The translations under genes were made by a program, and so were the position numbers. Below the pieces are notes generated by a model, which did no database searches, had not been told where the DNA came from, and saw only the letters and a program-made list of their open reading frames with translations. 29,139 nt of DNA from a virus, in the IMG/VR virus record IMGVR_UViG_3300025853_000481, positions 1 through 29,139 of that record. One strand, given 5' to 3'. Shown piece by piece: positions 29,042 through 29,139 of this stretch; position 1 is the first letter of the stretch, and each line of letters starts with the position of its first letter.

Positions 29042-29138
29042 AAGATTAACAATACCTACAGTGTATTTTATTACAGATAGGGAAAAAATTAAAGAGATAC
29101 CCATAGGGATACCTTTATATTTGGTGATAATAAGATAA
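29022..29138 (+). CDS. Small protein (38 aa) at the window end
   Basis: A 38-residue frame (MELLKSKRLTIPTVYFITD, then EKIKEIPIGIPLYLV) that overlaps the AAA+ gene by 20 nt and stops at 29138. The composition looks coding. The abrupt end in hydrophobic LYLVIIR may mean a genuine short protein or an early stop; the next bases are outside the window. Confidence 0.58.
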   Translation: MELLKSKRLTIPTVYFITDREKIKEIPIGIPLYLVIIR

Positions 29139-29139
29139 A

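Noticed and set aside
1-29139. Integrase, attachment sites, insertion sequences or reverse transcriptase
   Set aside because: No such protein motifs, and no terminal inverted repeats with target duplications, were found; integration cannot be argued from this window.

Overview
The window looks like part of the genome of a tailed phage (or a closely related prophage) of a Bacteroidota host. It is very AT-rich. Most starts lack a Shine-Dalgarno sequence and sit behind A-rich leaders, promoter candidates resemble the Bacteroidota form (TTTG/TTG, about 20 nt, TAnnTTTG), and secreted proteins end their signal peptides in A-x-A followed by Q. A large terminase, a viral-type family B DNA polymerase, a DnaB-like helicase, a Toprim primase, a Sak4-like ATPase, an SSB-like protein and a muralytic enzyme identify it as a phage. 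The divergent packaging and replication arms recall crAss-like and related Bacteroidota phages, but I cannot place it further from sequence alone.

Layout. Positions 1-7748 are read leftwards: a short operon of four small genes (7748 to 6856), a structured RNA candidate (6820-6552), a promoter (6511-6480), then an operon that runs through a winged-helix protein, an HU-like protein, a GroES-like co-chaperonin, a full GroEL-like chaperonin, a zinc-ribbon protein and a probable terminase partner into the large terminase, which leaves the window. A divergent AT-rich spacer lies at 7749-7894. Everything after it is read rightwards. Positions 7895-17287 hold some three dozen very small genes (unknowns, many single-membrane-span peptides, zinc-binding peptides, two secreted paralogues), broken up by blocks of structured noncoding sequence. 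Positions 17303-29138 are the replication and recombination module: PolB, SF2 helicase, DnaB-like helicase with a possible loader, a DUF5664 protein, Sak4-like ATPase, SSB-like protein, primase and PD-(D/E)XK nuclease, followed by a glucosaminidase lysin and a MoxR-type AAA+ ATPase.

How it works together. The right arm would copy and recombine the DNA; the left arm would fold and package virion parts, with a phage-encoded GroES/GroEL pair serving assembly. Three intrinsic terminators (11885-11912, 15732-15770, 25099-25127) divide the right arm into transcription units.

The most unusual content is a set of at least nine noncoding segments in five loci (6552-6820, 8340-8825, 11152-11335, 13217-13365, 14081-14237). 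Most are closed by long perfect helices (7 to 14 bp) around internal hairpins and possible pseudoknots. I recognise none as a known RNA class. Other features worth attention are a TAAACTA-type element repeated before many start codons, two cases of duplicated gene-start cassettes, and a TAAYTTTACACTATG sequence at two gene starts that suggests leaderless transcripts.
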